64,000 nucleotides of DNA, from NCBI RefSeq assembly GCF_002258785.1, contig NZ_NOYI01000016.1, positions 60,457-124,456 on the forward strand, given 5' to 3'. Positions 8,994-16,896 of the stretch are shown piece by piece. Each line of letters starts with the position of its first letter. Position 1 is the stretch's first letter. Under the pieces are notes generated by a model. That model had not been told where the DNA came from, searched no databases, and saw only the letters and a list, made by a program, of their open reading frames with translations. The position numbers were made by a program, and so were the translations under genes. The DNA is from Rhodococcus sp. 06-235-1A (lineage in GTDB: Bacteria > Actinomycetota > Actinomycetes > Mycobacteriales > Mycobacteriaceae).

Positions 8994-9473
8994 TCAGGTA
9001 CCGGAAACTGCGACGAAGAGCTGAGTGCCGCCGTCGGACGGCTGGAGAAGGATTGAGATTTCGTTTCCGTTCGGTTTACGGACCTCAGTGAACAAGGCGC
9101 TGCCACTGCAGTTGAGACCGAGGCTCTGCCAGGTTGTGTTCGCAGGCACAGCTCCACACGGCACGTCCTGAGGCATAGGGACGTCGGGGTTGAGCTGTTG
9201 AAATTCCCGTGCAGCGGTTTCGGCGGGCTGAGGTGCATCGAACCGACCCGTATAGGCAGGCTGACCTGTGAACGAGGATGATCTCGTGAAGTCCTGCGCA
9301 TCGAACCCGTCCGGTAAATCGATTGCGAGGTCCGACAAGGCCTGTCGAGCGTCCTGCGCGTTGAGCTTCTGTGCCTCGACGCCGTCGGAGTTGCCCCCAC
9401 AGCCCGCGAAGGCGGCAAGACATCCGCATGTGAGAGTCAGCGTTGCTCGTACCGTTGCGATGCGAAAAGCCAT
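8994..9473 (-). CDS. Small secreted lipoprotein, unknown function
   Basis: 159 residues. The N-terminus has a basic start, a hydrophobic stretch (ATLTLTCGCLAAFAGC) and a lipobox-like FAGC ending at about Cys25, followed by a Gly/Ser/Asp linker, so it is probably lipid-anchored outside the membrane. The mature part includes a FTGQPAYTGRFDAP segment and two further Cys (DVPCGAV, GLNCSGS) that could form a disulfide. No family is recognised. It is the last gene of the minus-strand envelope group; about 200 bases between its stop and the IS end hold no convincing gene. Confidence 0.7.
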   Translation of the reverse strand: MAFRIATVRATLTLTCGCLAAFAGCGGNSDGVEAQKLNAQDARQALSDLAIDLPDGFDAQDFTRSSSFTGQPAYTGRFDAPQPAETAAREFQQLNPDVPMPQDVPCGAVPANTTWQSLGLNCSGSALFTEVRKPNGNEISILLQPSDGGTQLFVAVSGT

Positions 9474-9687
9474 GACAGCATTCTATCTGTATTCTCCACG
9501 AATTCCGAAAGTTTCCGTTAGAGGGGTGATCCGTGTGGACGCCTCATCGGCCTGCGTCTATCGTTTCTTGGCAGTGCACAATCAATCAATCGTGTGCGTT
9601 GCGAACCGACGCTGAGCGAGATCGATTCAACTCCTTGTATTTTCCTCGCCGCTAGTCCTTCGGAATCAAAGGTGGTGAATCGTAGCG

Positions 9688-9749
9688 AAGCGGCCCTATT
9701 TCGGGTGCAGCACTGCTAATGCAGTGCATACCGCGAAATAGGACCGCTT
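9688..9749 (-). terminator. Long hairpin after the LGFP-repeat gene
   Basis: Arms 9688-9703 and 9734-9749 pair at 15 of 16 positions (AAGCGGxCCTATTTCG), with an inner GCACTGC/GCAGTGC stem around a TAAT loop. An outer TAGTCCTTC/GAAGGACTA pair extends it. It lies 30 bases beyond the stop of the LGFP gene in its direction of transcription. There is no U-run, so the call rests on stem strength and position. The rest of 9474-9778 shows no gene. Confidence 0.55.
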
Positions 9750-9778
9750 TCTCGATCTGAAGGACTACTCCTGAGGGG

Positions 9779-11797
9779 TCAGTTACTGTTTATTTGAACC
9801 TCGGTGTCCTTTCCGTAAACAAGAAACGGCTTCGCTATCCCTAGCCGAAATGCTTGGTACCCATTGTTGACGGCCGTCTGTGCGAGCCCGGGATAGTCTG
9901 CCTTCCCTGGAGCGAAGTCGTAGATGTCCTGCAAGTGATTGGACTGCAGCGCCGTGTAGTTCCCCAGCTGGTTTGTGATGACTGCAGTTGTTGTTGACAT
10001 GGAGAACCTCCCTAGGGCGAGGGTGCAGTCTTGATCTGCTGCTGCGACGGGGGACGTCCACGGCGATGAAGTAATCAACTTAATTCGAGTGCTAGTTCGC
10101 CCTGCTTCGGTGATTGCCCTTTGAATTGCTGCATCGCGCGCGTCCAGGCCGACTTGACGGGTAGGTTGCGTGGTGCCGTCGTTGTAGTTCTCGCTAGCTG
10201 AGCGAAGGCATGTGTCCAAGAAGGACGCGGACACCCCATAGCTGGAACCATCATCGTCGTAGTAGTGTTCGAGCAACTTACGAGGGGTCGGGGCTCCCTG
10301 TGTAACGAAATAAGCCTTGGTGCTCTCTGCAACCGCGTAGTTATTCGCAGTCAAGGATCCATCTGCATCTACAAGATTACCGTAACCGGTCATGTCAGGG
10401 CTGATAGTGAAATCGGGGCGTATCGACGTATCGTTCGAATTGAAGTGAACGGGATTCAACTCGGCAGCTGGAGTAATCAGGCCCTCGAAGTAATTGTTTG
10501 CGGCGACATACATCGCCCCGTGAGCGAAATTTTGATCCGCTGAACCGGTCTCGCCATTGCGCGGGAGGGTGTCCGAGGTCGGGTAACCGTATTCGCCCGT
10601 TTCGTAGCCTGCCCTCGCCCAGATATCGAGAACTCTTCCGTTGACCCAATGAGCGCCATAGCTTGGGTGTGAGTAGATGACACCGTTCTGGAATCGGTCC
10701 ATCTGGCCTTGCCCATCTGGAAGTCCAGCCTGGTCTTGGGTGGGGTATCCGAGGAAGCTGCTGCCGGGCGTGAGTCCGCCGACGGAGTTGTATTTGTCCC
10801 GTAGCGGTCCGTTGAAGATGGCGGCCCCGACGGCGTTCTGGAACGCGACGTAGATGGCACCCTGCTGGAACTCCTGCCGACGACCACCGTCGGGCAGTAA
10901 GATCTCGTCGGTGGTGGGGTACTTGAGCTTGCCGGCTTCGTAATTGTTCTGGCCCCAGCGGTACAGGAAGCTGTTCACCACCGGATGCGCACCTGTTGCA
11001 GGCGACCAGTAGATGGGCCCGTTCACGAAAGTCTGTCGGCGGCCGTAATTGTCCGGGTTCGCAACATCGGCGGCCGTGGGGAACGACAGGAAGCTGTTTG
11101 AGCCACCAAGGGAGTCGTATTTGACTCGAATCTGACCGCACACCTGGATATTGAAAACCGGCCAGTAGAACGTGCAGTCGGTCGGCGCAGCCAGTGCGCT
11201 TGCTCCGCGCTGCATCGACCGCTTCTTCAGAAGACCCGCCTCGGCGATCTCGGCCTTATCTGCGTCTTCCTTCGTATAGCCCTCTGGGATCTCTTCACGA
11301 TCAGAGCGCATTTTTCCGGGAACGACTGTGTCGTTAGGGTTTTCGGTAGGAAGGCCGGTGAACGGGATCTTCTTCGTAGTCGAAGTGTCCGGCGTGGCCC
11401 TAGTTTGCTCCGGTGTTGTCTCCGGCACCGCCGGGGCCTGCTCCGGGACCGCTTGCGGTGCCGAGGTGCCGGTCGGTGCCGCCGCTGTTTCGCAGAGCGG
11501 GGTCGGGGCTGCGGACGTAGTCGAGGTGGTTGTCGGCGGAGCCGTACTCGTGGTCGGGGCTGCGGTGGTCGTCGGTGTGGCACACGGATCTACCGATGAC
11601 GTCGGGGTGGGCTCCGTCGGGGTGGCCTCCGGCGCTGCGCTCGGGGTTGTTGTAGGCGTCGCGGATGGCTGAGCCAGGGCGCCAGAAGTGCCAGTGAGCA
11701 ACACGAGTGCCACGGTGCTAGCGGTGAACAGCGATCTGGATACCGACCGGGTCAGGCAGCGTGGTGGCCGCAAGGGCCTCGCCGAAACCGTTGTCAT
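9779..11797 (-). CDS. Secreted LGFP-repeat cell-wall protein
   Basis: 672 residues from the ATG at 11797, which has GAAGGA eight bases upstream. Residues 1-45 form a signal peptide with a basic start and a cleavage-like GALAQP. Residues 45-145 are a long Thr/Pro/Ala-rich linker. From about 200 to 420 there are four to five LGFP-type repeats (for example VKYDSLGGSNSFLSFPTA, then FVNGPIYWSPATGAHPV), known from corynebacterial and mycobacterial proteins that bind the arabinogalactan wall. The C-terminal 250 residues are unique and carry a Cys pair. It is probably wall-attached; an enzyme activity is not evident. One of the shared palindromes lies about 310 bases upstream. Confidence 0.82.
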   Translation of the reverse strand: MTTVSARPLRPPRCLTRSVSRSLFTASTVALVLLTGTSGALAQPSATPTTTPSAAPEATPTEPTPTSSVDPCATPTTTAAPTTSTAPPTTTSTTSAAPTPLCETAAAPTGTSAPQAVPEQAPAVPETTPEQTRATPDTSTTKKIPFTGLPTENPNDTVVPGKMRSDREEIPEGYTKEDADKAEIAEAGLLKKRSMQRGASALAAPTDCTFYWPVFNIQVCGQIRVKYDSLGGSNSFLSFPTAADVANPDNYGRRQTFVNGPIYWSPATGAHPVVNSFLYRWGQNNYEAGKLKYPTTDEILLPDGGRRQEFQQGAIYVAFQNAVGAAIFNGPLRDKYNSVGGLTPGSSFLGYPTQDQAGLPDGQGQMDRFQNGVIYSHPSYGAHWVNGRVLDIWARAGYETGEYGYPTSDTLPRNGETGSADQNFAHGAMYVAANNYFEGLITPAAELNPVHFNSNDTSIRPDFTISPDMTGYGNLVDADGSLTANNYAVAESTKAYFVTQGAPTPRKLLEHYYDDDGSSYGVSASFLDTCLRSASENYNDGTTQPTRQVGLDARDAAIQRAITEAGRTSTRIKLITSSPWTSPVAAADQDCTLALGRFSMSTTTAVITNQLGNYTALQSNHLQDIYDFAPGKADYPGLAQTAVNNGYQAFRLGIAKPFLVYGKDTEVQINSN

Positions 11798-12102
11798 GGT
11801 TAGTCCTTCGTTCAAGAGATGCAGTGCCCGATTGAGCTGCGATGTGCATCATTCAGCGATTTCGCCGCGATTCACAAGAGCGGACAGAAGTACCAAACGC
11901 CCCAAACTAGACTGCATGGTCGTTTATCCGCGCTATATAAACCGGACGAAAGGTTTTCTCGCGTTTTACGGAGAATTTCGCAGAGCGAACGTTTCCAAGC
12001 GGGCGAAAGTGAGGGACTATTTGACCATTTGTGATCAACATCACATTGGTGTCGGCGTGTCGTTTGTTTCGGTCGTGAGCCGAACTGATTGAGCCGAGGT
12101 GA

Positions 12103-12128
12103 GTGACTAAAACGAACGTTTCTGTCAC
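12103..12128. promoter_or_regulatory. Palindromic site 2 of the shared motif
   Basis: 26-base palindrome with left half GTGACTAAAACGA and right half complementary to GTGACAGAAACGT (10 of 13 positions). It lies upstream of the LGFP gene (start 11797) and downstream of the lipoprotein gene ending at 12261. It matches the sites at 6266 and 15004. Confidence 0.6.
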
Positions 12129-12152
12129 ACCCGCATACGAGGAGCCGAGCTT

Positions 12153-12206
12153 CGGTGCAGTCCCAGGTACTGACATCGGAGTAGGCCGAAAACTGGGACT
12201 GCACCG
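12153..12206 (-). terminator. Perfect 14-base inverted repeat, probable terminator
   Basis: CGGTGCAGTCCCAG (12153-12166) and its exact complement (12193-12206) around a 26-base loop, 55 bases past the stop of the lipoprotein gene in its direction of transcription. The loop is long and there is no U-run, so a protein-binding site is possible. Confidence 0.5.
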
Positions 12207-12260
12207 TTGCGACTCTTCGGGTCAGGGCAGCGTACGGAAACTTGTAGTGGGTGACCCGTG

Positions 12261-12902
12261 CTACTTGCCGTCGCCCAACTCGCCTTCCGGCTCGCCGGCG
12301 GGCGACTCGGGCTCCTGCTGATTGGCGATTGCGTCACGCATCTCCGCTACTGCTGCGGGTTCAGCCTGGCCGCCGCGTCGTTGCGCTCCCTCCGGATCAA
12401 GTTGCTGGGCCTCAACGGTTGGGATCTCTTCGATTCCGTTCGTCGCTGGGCTGGCGGTGTACCAGCCGACGGCCGGATCGAACACCAGGGCCATGACGTA
12501 GGAGGACCCGACGGTCATGAGCGAATCGTCACCACTCATGACCACGGTGTTGGCTTCGGCGACGTAGCCGCCGAGTTGAGACACCGTGATTGTTTCCGCC
12601 GGCTCGCCTTTGAGGGTCGACAGTACGTCGACCTCGAACTGCGTTTCGGGGTTCGGTTCTTGCCTACTCGTTGATGGGTCGACCTGACTCAGTACCGTTC
12701 CAACGATGATGGTGTCCGCCGCTCCGGCCACCATGTTCTCGTTCTCGATGTCGTAGCCCCAGTCCGACGACGCTACGTAGGTCGGCGTTGGAGGCGTAGT
12801 CGGGGCAGGATCATTCTCCGTGGCCGGTACCGATGAGCAGGCACTTACGGCGGCCAGAACTGCGCCGACGGCGATTACACTCAGAATACTTCTCTTTTTC
12901 AT
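12261..12902 (-). CDS. Lipoprotein, unknown function
   Basis: 213 residues. A lipobox signal peptide is clear: MKKRSILSVIAVGAVLAAVSAC with VSAC at the cleavage site, followed by a Pro/Thr linker. The mature domain (about 45-170) is predicted as beta-rich and contains IIVGTVLSQVDPSTS and TVVMSGDDSLMTVGSSYVMA, giving the look of an OB-like or small beta-sandwich module. The C-terminal 40 residues are Gln/Glu/Pro-rich. Its ATG overlaps the stop of the metalloprotease-like gene by one base (TGATG), so they are co-translated. Whether it is a partner or immunity-like protein for that protease is unknown. Confidence 0.75.
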   Translation of the reverse strand: MKKRSILSVIAVGAVLAAVSACSSVPATENDPAPTTPPTPTYVASSDWGYDIENENMVAGAADTIIVGTVLSQVDPSTSRQEPNPETQFEVDVLSTLKGEPAETITVSQLGGYVAEANTVVMSGDDSLMTVGSSYVMALVFDPAVGWYTASPATNGIEEIPTVEAQQLDPEGAQRRGGQAEPAAVAEMRDAIANQQEPESPAGEPEGELGDGK

Positions 12903-14068
12903 CAGAATCCTGCCCAGATCTCGTTGAATACGATTCGGTCCAATGAATTAGGTATCTGAACCGCACTGTTGATGGGTGTCATCAATTGCGTCTCACAGCT
13001 GTGCTTGAGGCCCAGTGCGTGACCGAGTTCGTGGGCCGCCGTGTGATTTCTATTCTGGGTTGAAAGCGATGCCATGTAGGCGTCATTGAAGCTCAGGGTT
13101 CGGGTGAAACCGTTGAATTGCCCGACGTATCCGCCGGGAATGTTGACGTCGCGAACCTCCATGGCCGATACGTTGGCAGGGGCTCCCTGGTTGATCGCGA
13201 TCTTTCCGGCTGTGACCGAGTTCCACTGGTTCACACCACTATCGAGGTTGGTCTGATATTTGGTGGTACCTCGCATCGGCAGTTGCATGGTGTTCGTGTC
13301 GACCGCGTGCTCGTACCTGTTGCTGGGGTTCCCGCCGAACGATGTTGCAACGCCTGAGGTTATGTACTTGGTCCCGTTCTTGAACAGCTGCCCTGCTGCA
13401 CCGAAGGTACCGTTACTTCCCGGCTGCTGGGCGCAGCGTAGTTCGTTCGAGCTGGGGAAGCCGTACTGGCCTGATTCGTAGCCACTCTGCGCCCACTGAT
13501 TTCTGATGTCGCCCCATGTTGCATAGGCACTGAGGGCTCCGTTCTGGTAGGTGATCGCCCCGCCTTGGAAGTTGTTGTAGCGTCCGCCAATGGCTTGCTC
13601 CTCCGCGGTAGTTGGATATCCGAGCCGCCCCCTTTCGTCGCTAGACACCACTGGTTGCTGTGTGGAGGGTGGCCTGTTCCCATAGGTAAGCCATTTCTGC
13701 AAAATGAAGCCACCGACCTGCCTGCCGCGGTTCTGATCCACGTCAGGACTCCACACGATTCGATTGGTGTCGAATCCGAATGCTTGCCATCTGCCCCGTT
13801 GATCAGAGCCAGCAAGAAGTTCGCCGGTGTTCGGCTCCCCAATACGTGATGAATTGTCGGGATTCAAGAATCGCACAAACTCGCGTTCGATCGAGCCGTA
13901 GATCCATTGACCGTTCCGGAATTGGTCGGCGTTAGCTACGCCCGGTGTGGAGATCAGACCCGCAACGATCACCCCGAGGATCGTCGCTGCTCGTACTCGT
14001 CTGCGAGCGGTCGCCTGGTGCGTGACTGACCGCCTCGAGGACCCTCTAGTCAAACTCCTCAGTGCCAT
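12902..14068 (-). CDS. Secreted LGFP-repeat matrixin-like metalloprotease
   Basis: 388 residues from the ATG at 14068, chosen because it starts a twin-Arg-containing signal peptide (RRRVRAATILGVIVAGL, then GVANA). Residues 50-240 carry LGFP-like repeats (AGSDQRGRWQAFGFD, ESGQYGFPSSNELRC). The C-terminal 120 residues hold AAHELGHALGLKHSC, a full HExxHxxGxxH zinc motif, followed by a Met-containing turn (LMTPINS), as in matrixin/metzincin proteases. The protein is probably wall-bound through LGFP repeats. An in-frame upstream extension to 14182 has no good start. Substrate unknown. Confidence 0.85.
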   Translation of the reverse strand: MALRSLTRGSSRRSVTHQATARRRVRAATILGVIVAGLISTPGVANADQFRNGQWIYGSIEREFVRFLNPDNSSRIGEPNTGELLAGSDQRGRWQAFGFDTNRIVWSPDVDQNRGRQVGGFILQKWLTYGNRPPSTQQPVVSSDERGRLGYPTTAEEQAIGGRYNNFQGGAITYQNGALSAYATWGDIRNQWAQSGYESGQYGFPSSNELRCAQQPGSNGTFGAAGQLFKNGTKYITSGVATSFGGNPSNRYEHAVDTNTMQLPMRGTTKYQTNLDSGVNQWNSVTAGKIAINQGAPANVSAMEVRDVNIPGGYVGQFNGFTRTLSFNDAYMASLSTQNRNHTAAHELGHALGLKHSCETQLMTPINSAVQIPNSLDRIVFNEIWAGF

Positions 14069-14226
14069 AGGCTCATTTCCGATGTGAAGGCGGGGTCGGC
14101 CCACCGCTGCCCCCGCGTTGAAGAAAACAGAACAAGCTGTTTGTACTCTCTTCGGGTTGTACAGCCAGGCAGCCACGCCCAAGACAAATTCGGTCGTGAC
14201 AGAACAAGTGCAGACCCTGTCCCGAG

Positions 14227-14778
14227 TTAGTTCGCGAGCGGGGCGGGCACGATCCGATCGTCCTGGACTGTCAGCCGGTTGATCAGATCAAGCGGTTCAT
14301 CACTGGGTCTCCCGCAATGATCTTTCGGAAACTGCGGTCGGTATCCGAGACCGGAATCGTCGACCAACCAGACCACGGGAGGGTTGAGGTAGTCGCCTGA
14401 GCATGACCCGAGGATTGAAAGTTTCAGCTTGTACGACCTGGCATCGAAGGCATCAGTCACTGCATCAATCCCGTCCCCGAAATAGGTGACTTGGCGAATG
14501 TCCGGGTTGAAGTCACCGGGTGCAGCACCTGGTGCCACCTCGCACACCAGGACGGAAGTGGTAGCGAAGCCTGCGGGTGCGCTACCCCATTCTGGGCGTG
14601 GAGCTATATCGAGAGTGGCACCGGATTGGACCGCTGCGCTTATTTCCGGGTCGTCGACGCACGATGGCGTCCGCGCAACGGCAGGCGACAGTGCAGGTTC
14701 GGGCCACGAATACAGAGCAATCCCAGCGGCCAAGAGCCCGAGAACGAGCAGCAGCACCACCCACACGCGTCGTGTCAT
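14227..14778 (-). CDS. Membrane-anchored extracellular protein, unknown
   Basis: 183 residues. One N-terminal transmembrane segment after two Arg (VWVVLLLVLGLLAAGIALYSW) acts as signal anchor. The outside domain contains four Cys (TPSCVDDPE, LVCEVAPG, LGSCSGDY, KDHCGRPSD), suggesting two disulfides. No family is recognised. It lies at the 5' end of the minus-strand envelope group, 159 bases before the metalloprotease start. The strongest copy of the shared palindrome lies about 226 bases upstream, so it is a likely member of the same regulon. Confidence 0.68.
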   Translation of the reverse strand: MTRRVWVVLLLVLGLLAAGIALYSWPEPALSPAVARTPSCVDDPEISAAVQSGATLDIAPRPEWGSAPAGFATTSVLVCEVAPGAAPGDFNPDIRQVTYFGDGIDAVTDAFDARSYKLKLSILGSCSGDYLNPPVVWLVDDSGLGYRPQFPKDHCGRPSDEPLDLINRLTVQDDRIVPAPLAN

Positions 14779-15003
14779 GTCTGCACCCTAGTTGTCATCG
14801 TTGTACGCCCGGTGGCCGTTCACTCGCAATGATCATCGAGCACGTTGCGAGGAGTCAGTCGGTATTCCCTAGCATCTGAGACCGCCGTTCTGGGGCGCGC
14901 CAGACGTCGTCGTTTCCCGGGCTTTGGAAGCTCTGTGGTTCAGCTTACGTTCTTGCACTACTCGGTGCCTGGCCGGCGCATCGATTGGCTGACGGATCGA
15001 AGG

Positions 15004-15029
15004 GTGACAGAAACGATCGTTTCTGTCAG
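15004..15029. promoter_or_regulatory. Palindromic site 3 of the shared motif (best copy)
   Basis: The 24 bases 15005-15028 are a perfect palindrome with half-site TGACAGAAACGA. It lies in the 436-base spacer between the divergent anchored-protein gene (start 14778) and the AlbA-like gene (start 15215), which otherwise shows no gene. Compare sites at 6266 and 12103. Confidence 0.7.
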
Positions 15030-15214
15030 TCTTCGCTGCTCGAATTGACGGTTGGGCGGACCAGCTGCCGAGCGGCAGTGCCAAAAACGTACGCTGAACT
15101 CCCGCCCGTCGACTGAGCTAAAAACAACCGGTTGTGGCCGCCAATCCTTGATCCAAACGAGTGCCGGGGCCGGCGCGTTCGTAGACGTGCATTGCCCACT
15201 GGAAGGATGGCGGC

Positions 15215-16240
15215 ATGGCTCTGACTATTGACACCTCTCGTGCGCTGCGGACGCCGGATCAGCTGCTAGTGCTCGCGCGGGCGGTGTATGAAGCCTCACC
15301 TGAGGATGAAAGCCGATGCATCGAGTGGAAGTCGGGCTACGTCGATTTGACCAGTGCATCATCGTCTTTCGCTACAGGGCGGGCGATTCTTGGGTTGGCC
15401 AATCGGGCTGTCGCTGTGGCGAGATCGTCGTTCGAAGGCGTTGGTTATGTGCTGGTCGGGATCGAACCGGGTGATGTGTCCGGGCAAAGAGTGCCGGACA
15501 GTGCCGAGCTGTTCAACGCTGTGCAGCGCTACACCGGACACGGGCAGCCGTATTGGAACGCGCACACCGTGGAGGTCGACGGTCAGACTGTGTTGGTGAT
15601 CGTGGTGGAGCCGCCTCGCGATGGTGACCGTATCTGGTTGCTGCAGAAGGCTTATCAGCCCCCTAAAGGTCCGCTGGTGCCAGAAGGGACAGTATTTGTT
15701 CGGCAGGTCGGAGCAACTGAACGTGCCTCGCGTATCGAGCTGGATATCTCGCGTATCGAGCTGGATATGCTGCAGAATCGACTGCTCAGCGGCTCAGAAG
15801 CAGAGGCGGCGGCCCTACGTGAGGCTACGCAGCAGCGTGAGCTCAGAGAGTTGATTGCGGATTTAGTGCATGCCGGCAAGCGGTGGACGGACACAGCGCG
15901 AAATCTCATTATTACGAGCGCGAGCTCGTCGTGGACCATGAAAGCCATGGCTGAGTGGATAGATACCGACAGCGGGCGACAGCTCGTCGCGGACGCGGAA
16001 CTGATGAAGCGCAACGTGCGCAAACTTCGGCTCAGCACCGACAATCAGTTGCTGGTGAGGCCTGCGATGGAAGCTCAGGATTGTTTCGAGGACGGGAAGA
16101 TCTTCGATCCGGTGTACCGCGGTGGTCCGAGCCAAGCGGATGATCGCTCGGTCGGGTATCAATCGATCAATGCAATGAGGGCAGCTCTCGATACCCTGGA
16201 GGCCAACGCCGTAGAGTTGCTTGCCCGCATCGGGAGCTGA
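15215..16240 (+). CDS. AlbA_2/Schlafen-like ATP-binding domain protein
   Basis: 341 residues. The N-terminal 160 residues fit the AlbA_2 (Schlafen-type) fold: ESRCIEWKSGY corresponds to the usual E-x-K core, followed by a Gly-rich stretch and GVGYVLVGIEPGDVSG, and then a beta segment (VLVIVVEPP). The second half is helical with a Glu/Arg-rich coiled-coil-like stretch near 180-215. Such proteins act as regulators or nucleic-acid-acting enzymes, some in phage defence. It is monocistronic and followed by a strong hairpin. A second, unrelated-looking AlbA-type protein lies at 29191-30441. Confidence 0.7.
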   Translation: MALTIDTSRALRTPDQLLVLARAVYEASPEDESRCIEWKSGYVDLTSASSSFATGRAILGLANRAVAVARSSFEGVGYVLVGIEPGDVSGQRVPDSAELFNAVQRYTGHGQPYWNAHTVEVDGQTVLVIVVEPPRDGDRIWLLQKAYQPPKGPLVPEGTVFVRQVGATERASRIELDISRIELDMLQNRLLSGSEAEAAALREATQQRELRELIADLVHAGKRWTDTARNLIITSASSSWTMKAMAEWIDTDSGRQLVADAELMKRNVRKLRLSTDNQLLVRPAMEAQDCFEDGKIFDPVYRGGPSQADDRSVGYQSINAMRAALDTLEANAVELLARIGS

Positions 16241-16279
16241 ACACGCGACGAGCTGCCGCACTTTTGAGCTCTGGAAAAC

Positions 16280-16322
16280 GAAGCAAGGGTCTGCGCCATG
16301 ATGTGGCGCAGACCCTTGCTTC
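16280..16322 (-). terminator. Perfect 19-bp hairpin terminator
   Basis: Arms 16280-16298 and 16304-16322 are exact complements (left arm GAAGCAAGGGTCTGCGCCA) around a 5-base loop. Read on the minus strand it is followed by GTTTTCC, so it can end transcripts coming from the permuted tRNA-like sequence just upstream on that strand. It may also stop plus-strand transcription from the AlbA-like gene. Confidence 0.75.
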
Positions 16323-16326
16323 TGAC

Positions 16327-16406
16327 ATCAGTCGAGTGCTCTGACCAACTGAGCTAAGGCCCCCTGCGGTGGAGCCTGCGGGGATCGAACCCGCCTCTCT
16401 CGAGTA
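16327..16406 (-). tRNA. tRNA halves in circularly permuted order (tRNA-Ile GAT-like)
   Basis: On the minus strand the 3' half comes first (16406 to 16370), then a 6-base spacer CCGCAG, then the 5' half (16363 to 16327). Joined in normal order they give a full cloverleaf: acceptor GGGGCCT with AGGCTCC (7 pairs, one G-U), D-stem GCTC/GAGC, anticodon stem CTCGA/TCGAG, T-stem GCGGG/CCCGC with loop TTCGATC, plus T8, A14, G18G19 and A73. The anticodon loop would be CTGATAC (anticodon GAT) if the single T shared by the halves is counted once. CCA is not encoded. A strong terminator follows. Whether it is expressed and processed, or is a rearrangement scar, cannot be told. Confidence 0.6.
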
Positions 16407-16481
16407 GTGGGGGTGTGGGTGGTGAAACCCGTTAGAGCCCTCTCGCTCTTCATCCTCTCGTGCCTCATCGGCATTGCACCT

Positions 16482-16517
16482 ACCTGGGGTCGCGTAGATC
16501 TTTGCGCGACCCCAGGT
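16482..16517. terminator. 13-bp perfect hairpin
   Basis: ACCTGGGGTCGCG (16482-16494) pairs exactly with 16505-16517 around a 10-base loop; a second outer TTGCA/TGCAA pair extends it. It sits upstream (minus strand) of the permuted tRNA-like sequence. No U-run follows on either strand. The remainder of 16241-16896 shows no gene. Confidence 0.5.
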
Positions 16518-16896
16518 GATGCAAGCGTCAGTCGGTTCACCGTGCGTTTCTCCCGAAGAAGGTCTCCGCGCCCAGCCTTATCTGCTCGCCGCGGTGCCTG
16601 CCCCGAAGAAGAGCACTGCAGTCCGCATTGAGCGAGTCGGTCTCGTGTACCGAACAACCTCTGACTACTAGGACTTTACCAGACTGGAGCGTGCTTGTCC
16701 AATCGGTCACCCCGCACCGCTCAGGGGACCTTCGGAAATAATTTAAGAAGAAAACCCAGCTTATAACCGTAATTAATACTTTGAGAAAATCTAACACCTT
16801 CGATACGTCGAGCTTGTGGCACTCCCTGTGCTACGCTTGGGCCACTTGCTAAGGAATTACTTCTACTACTCGTACACTACTCCCGGAGGTGCGAAA

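Noticed and set aside
16327..16406. Two unrelated tRNA fragments
   Set aside because: The anticodon and acceptor stems of the two pieces are complementary to each other, so they fit as one permuted tRNA better than as fragments of two different genes.
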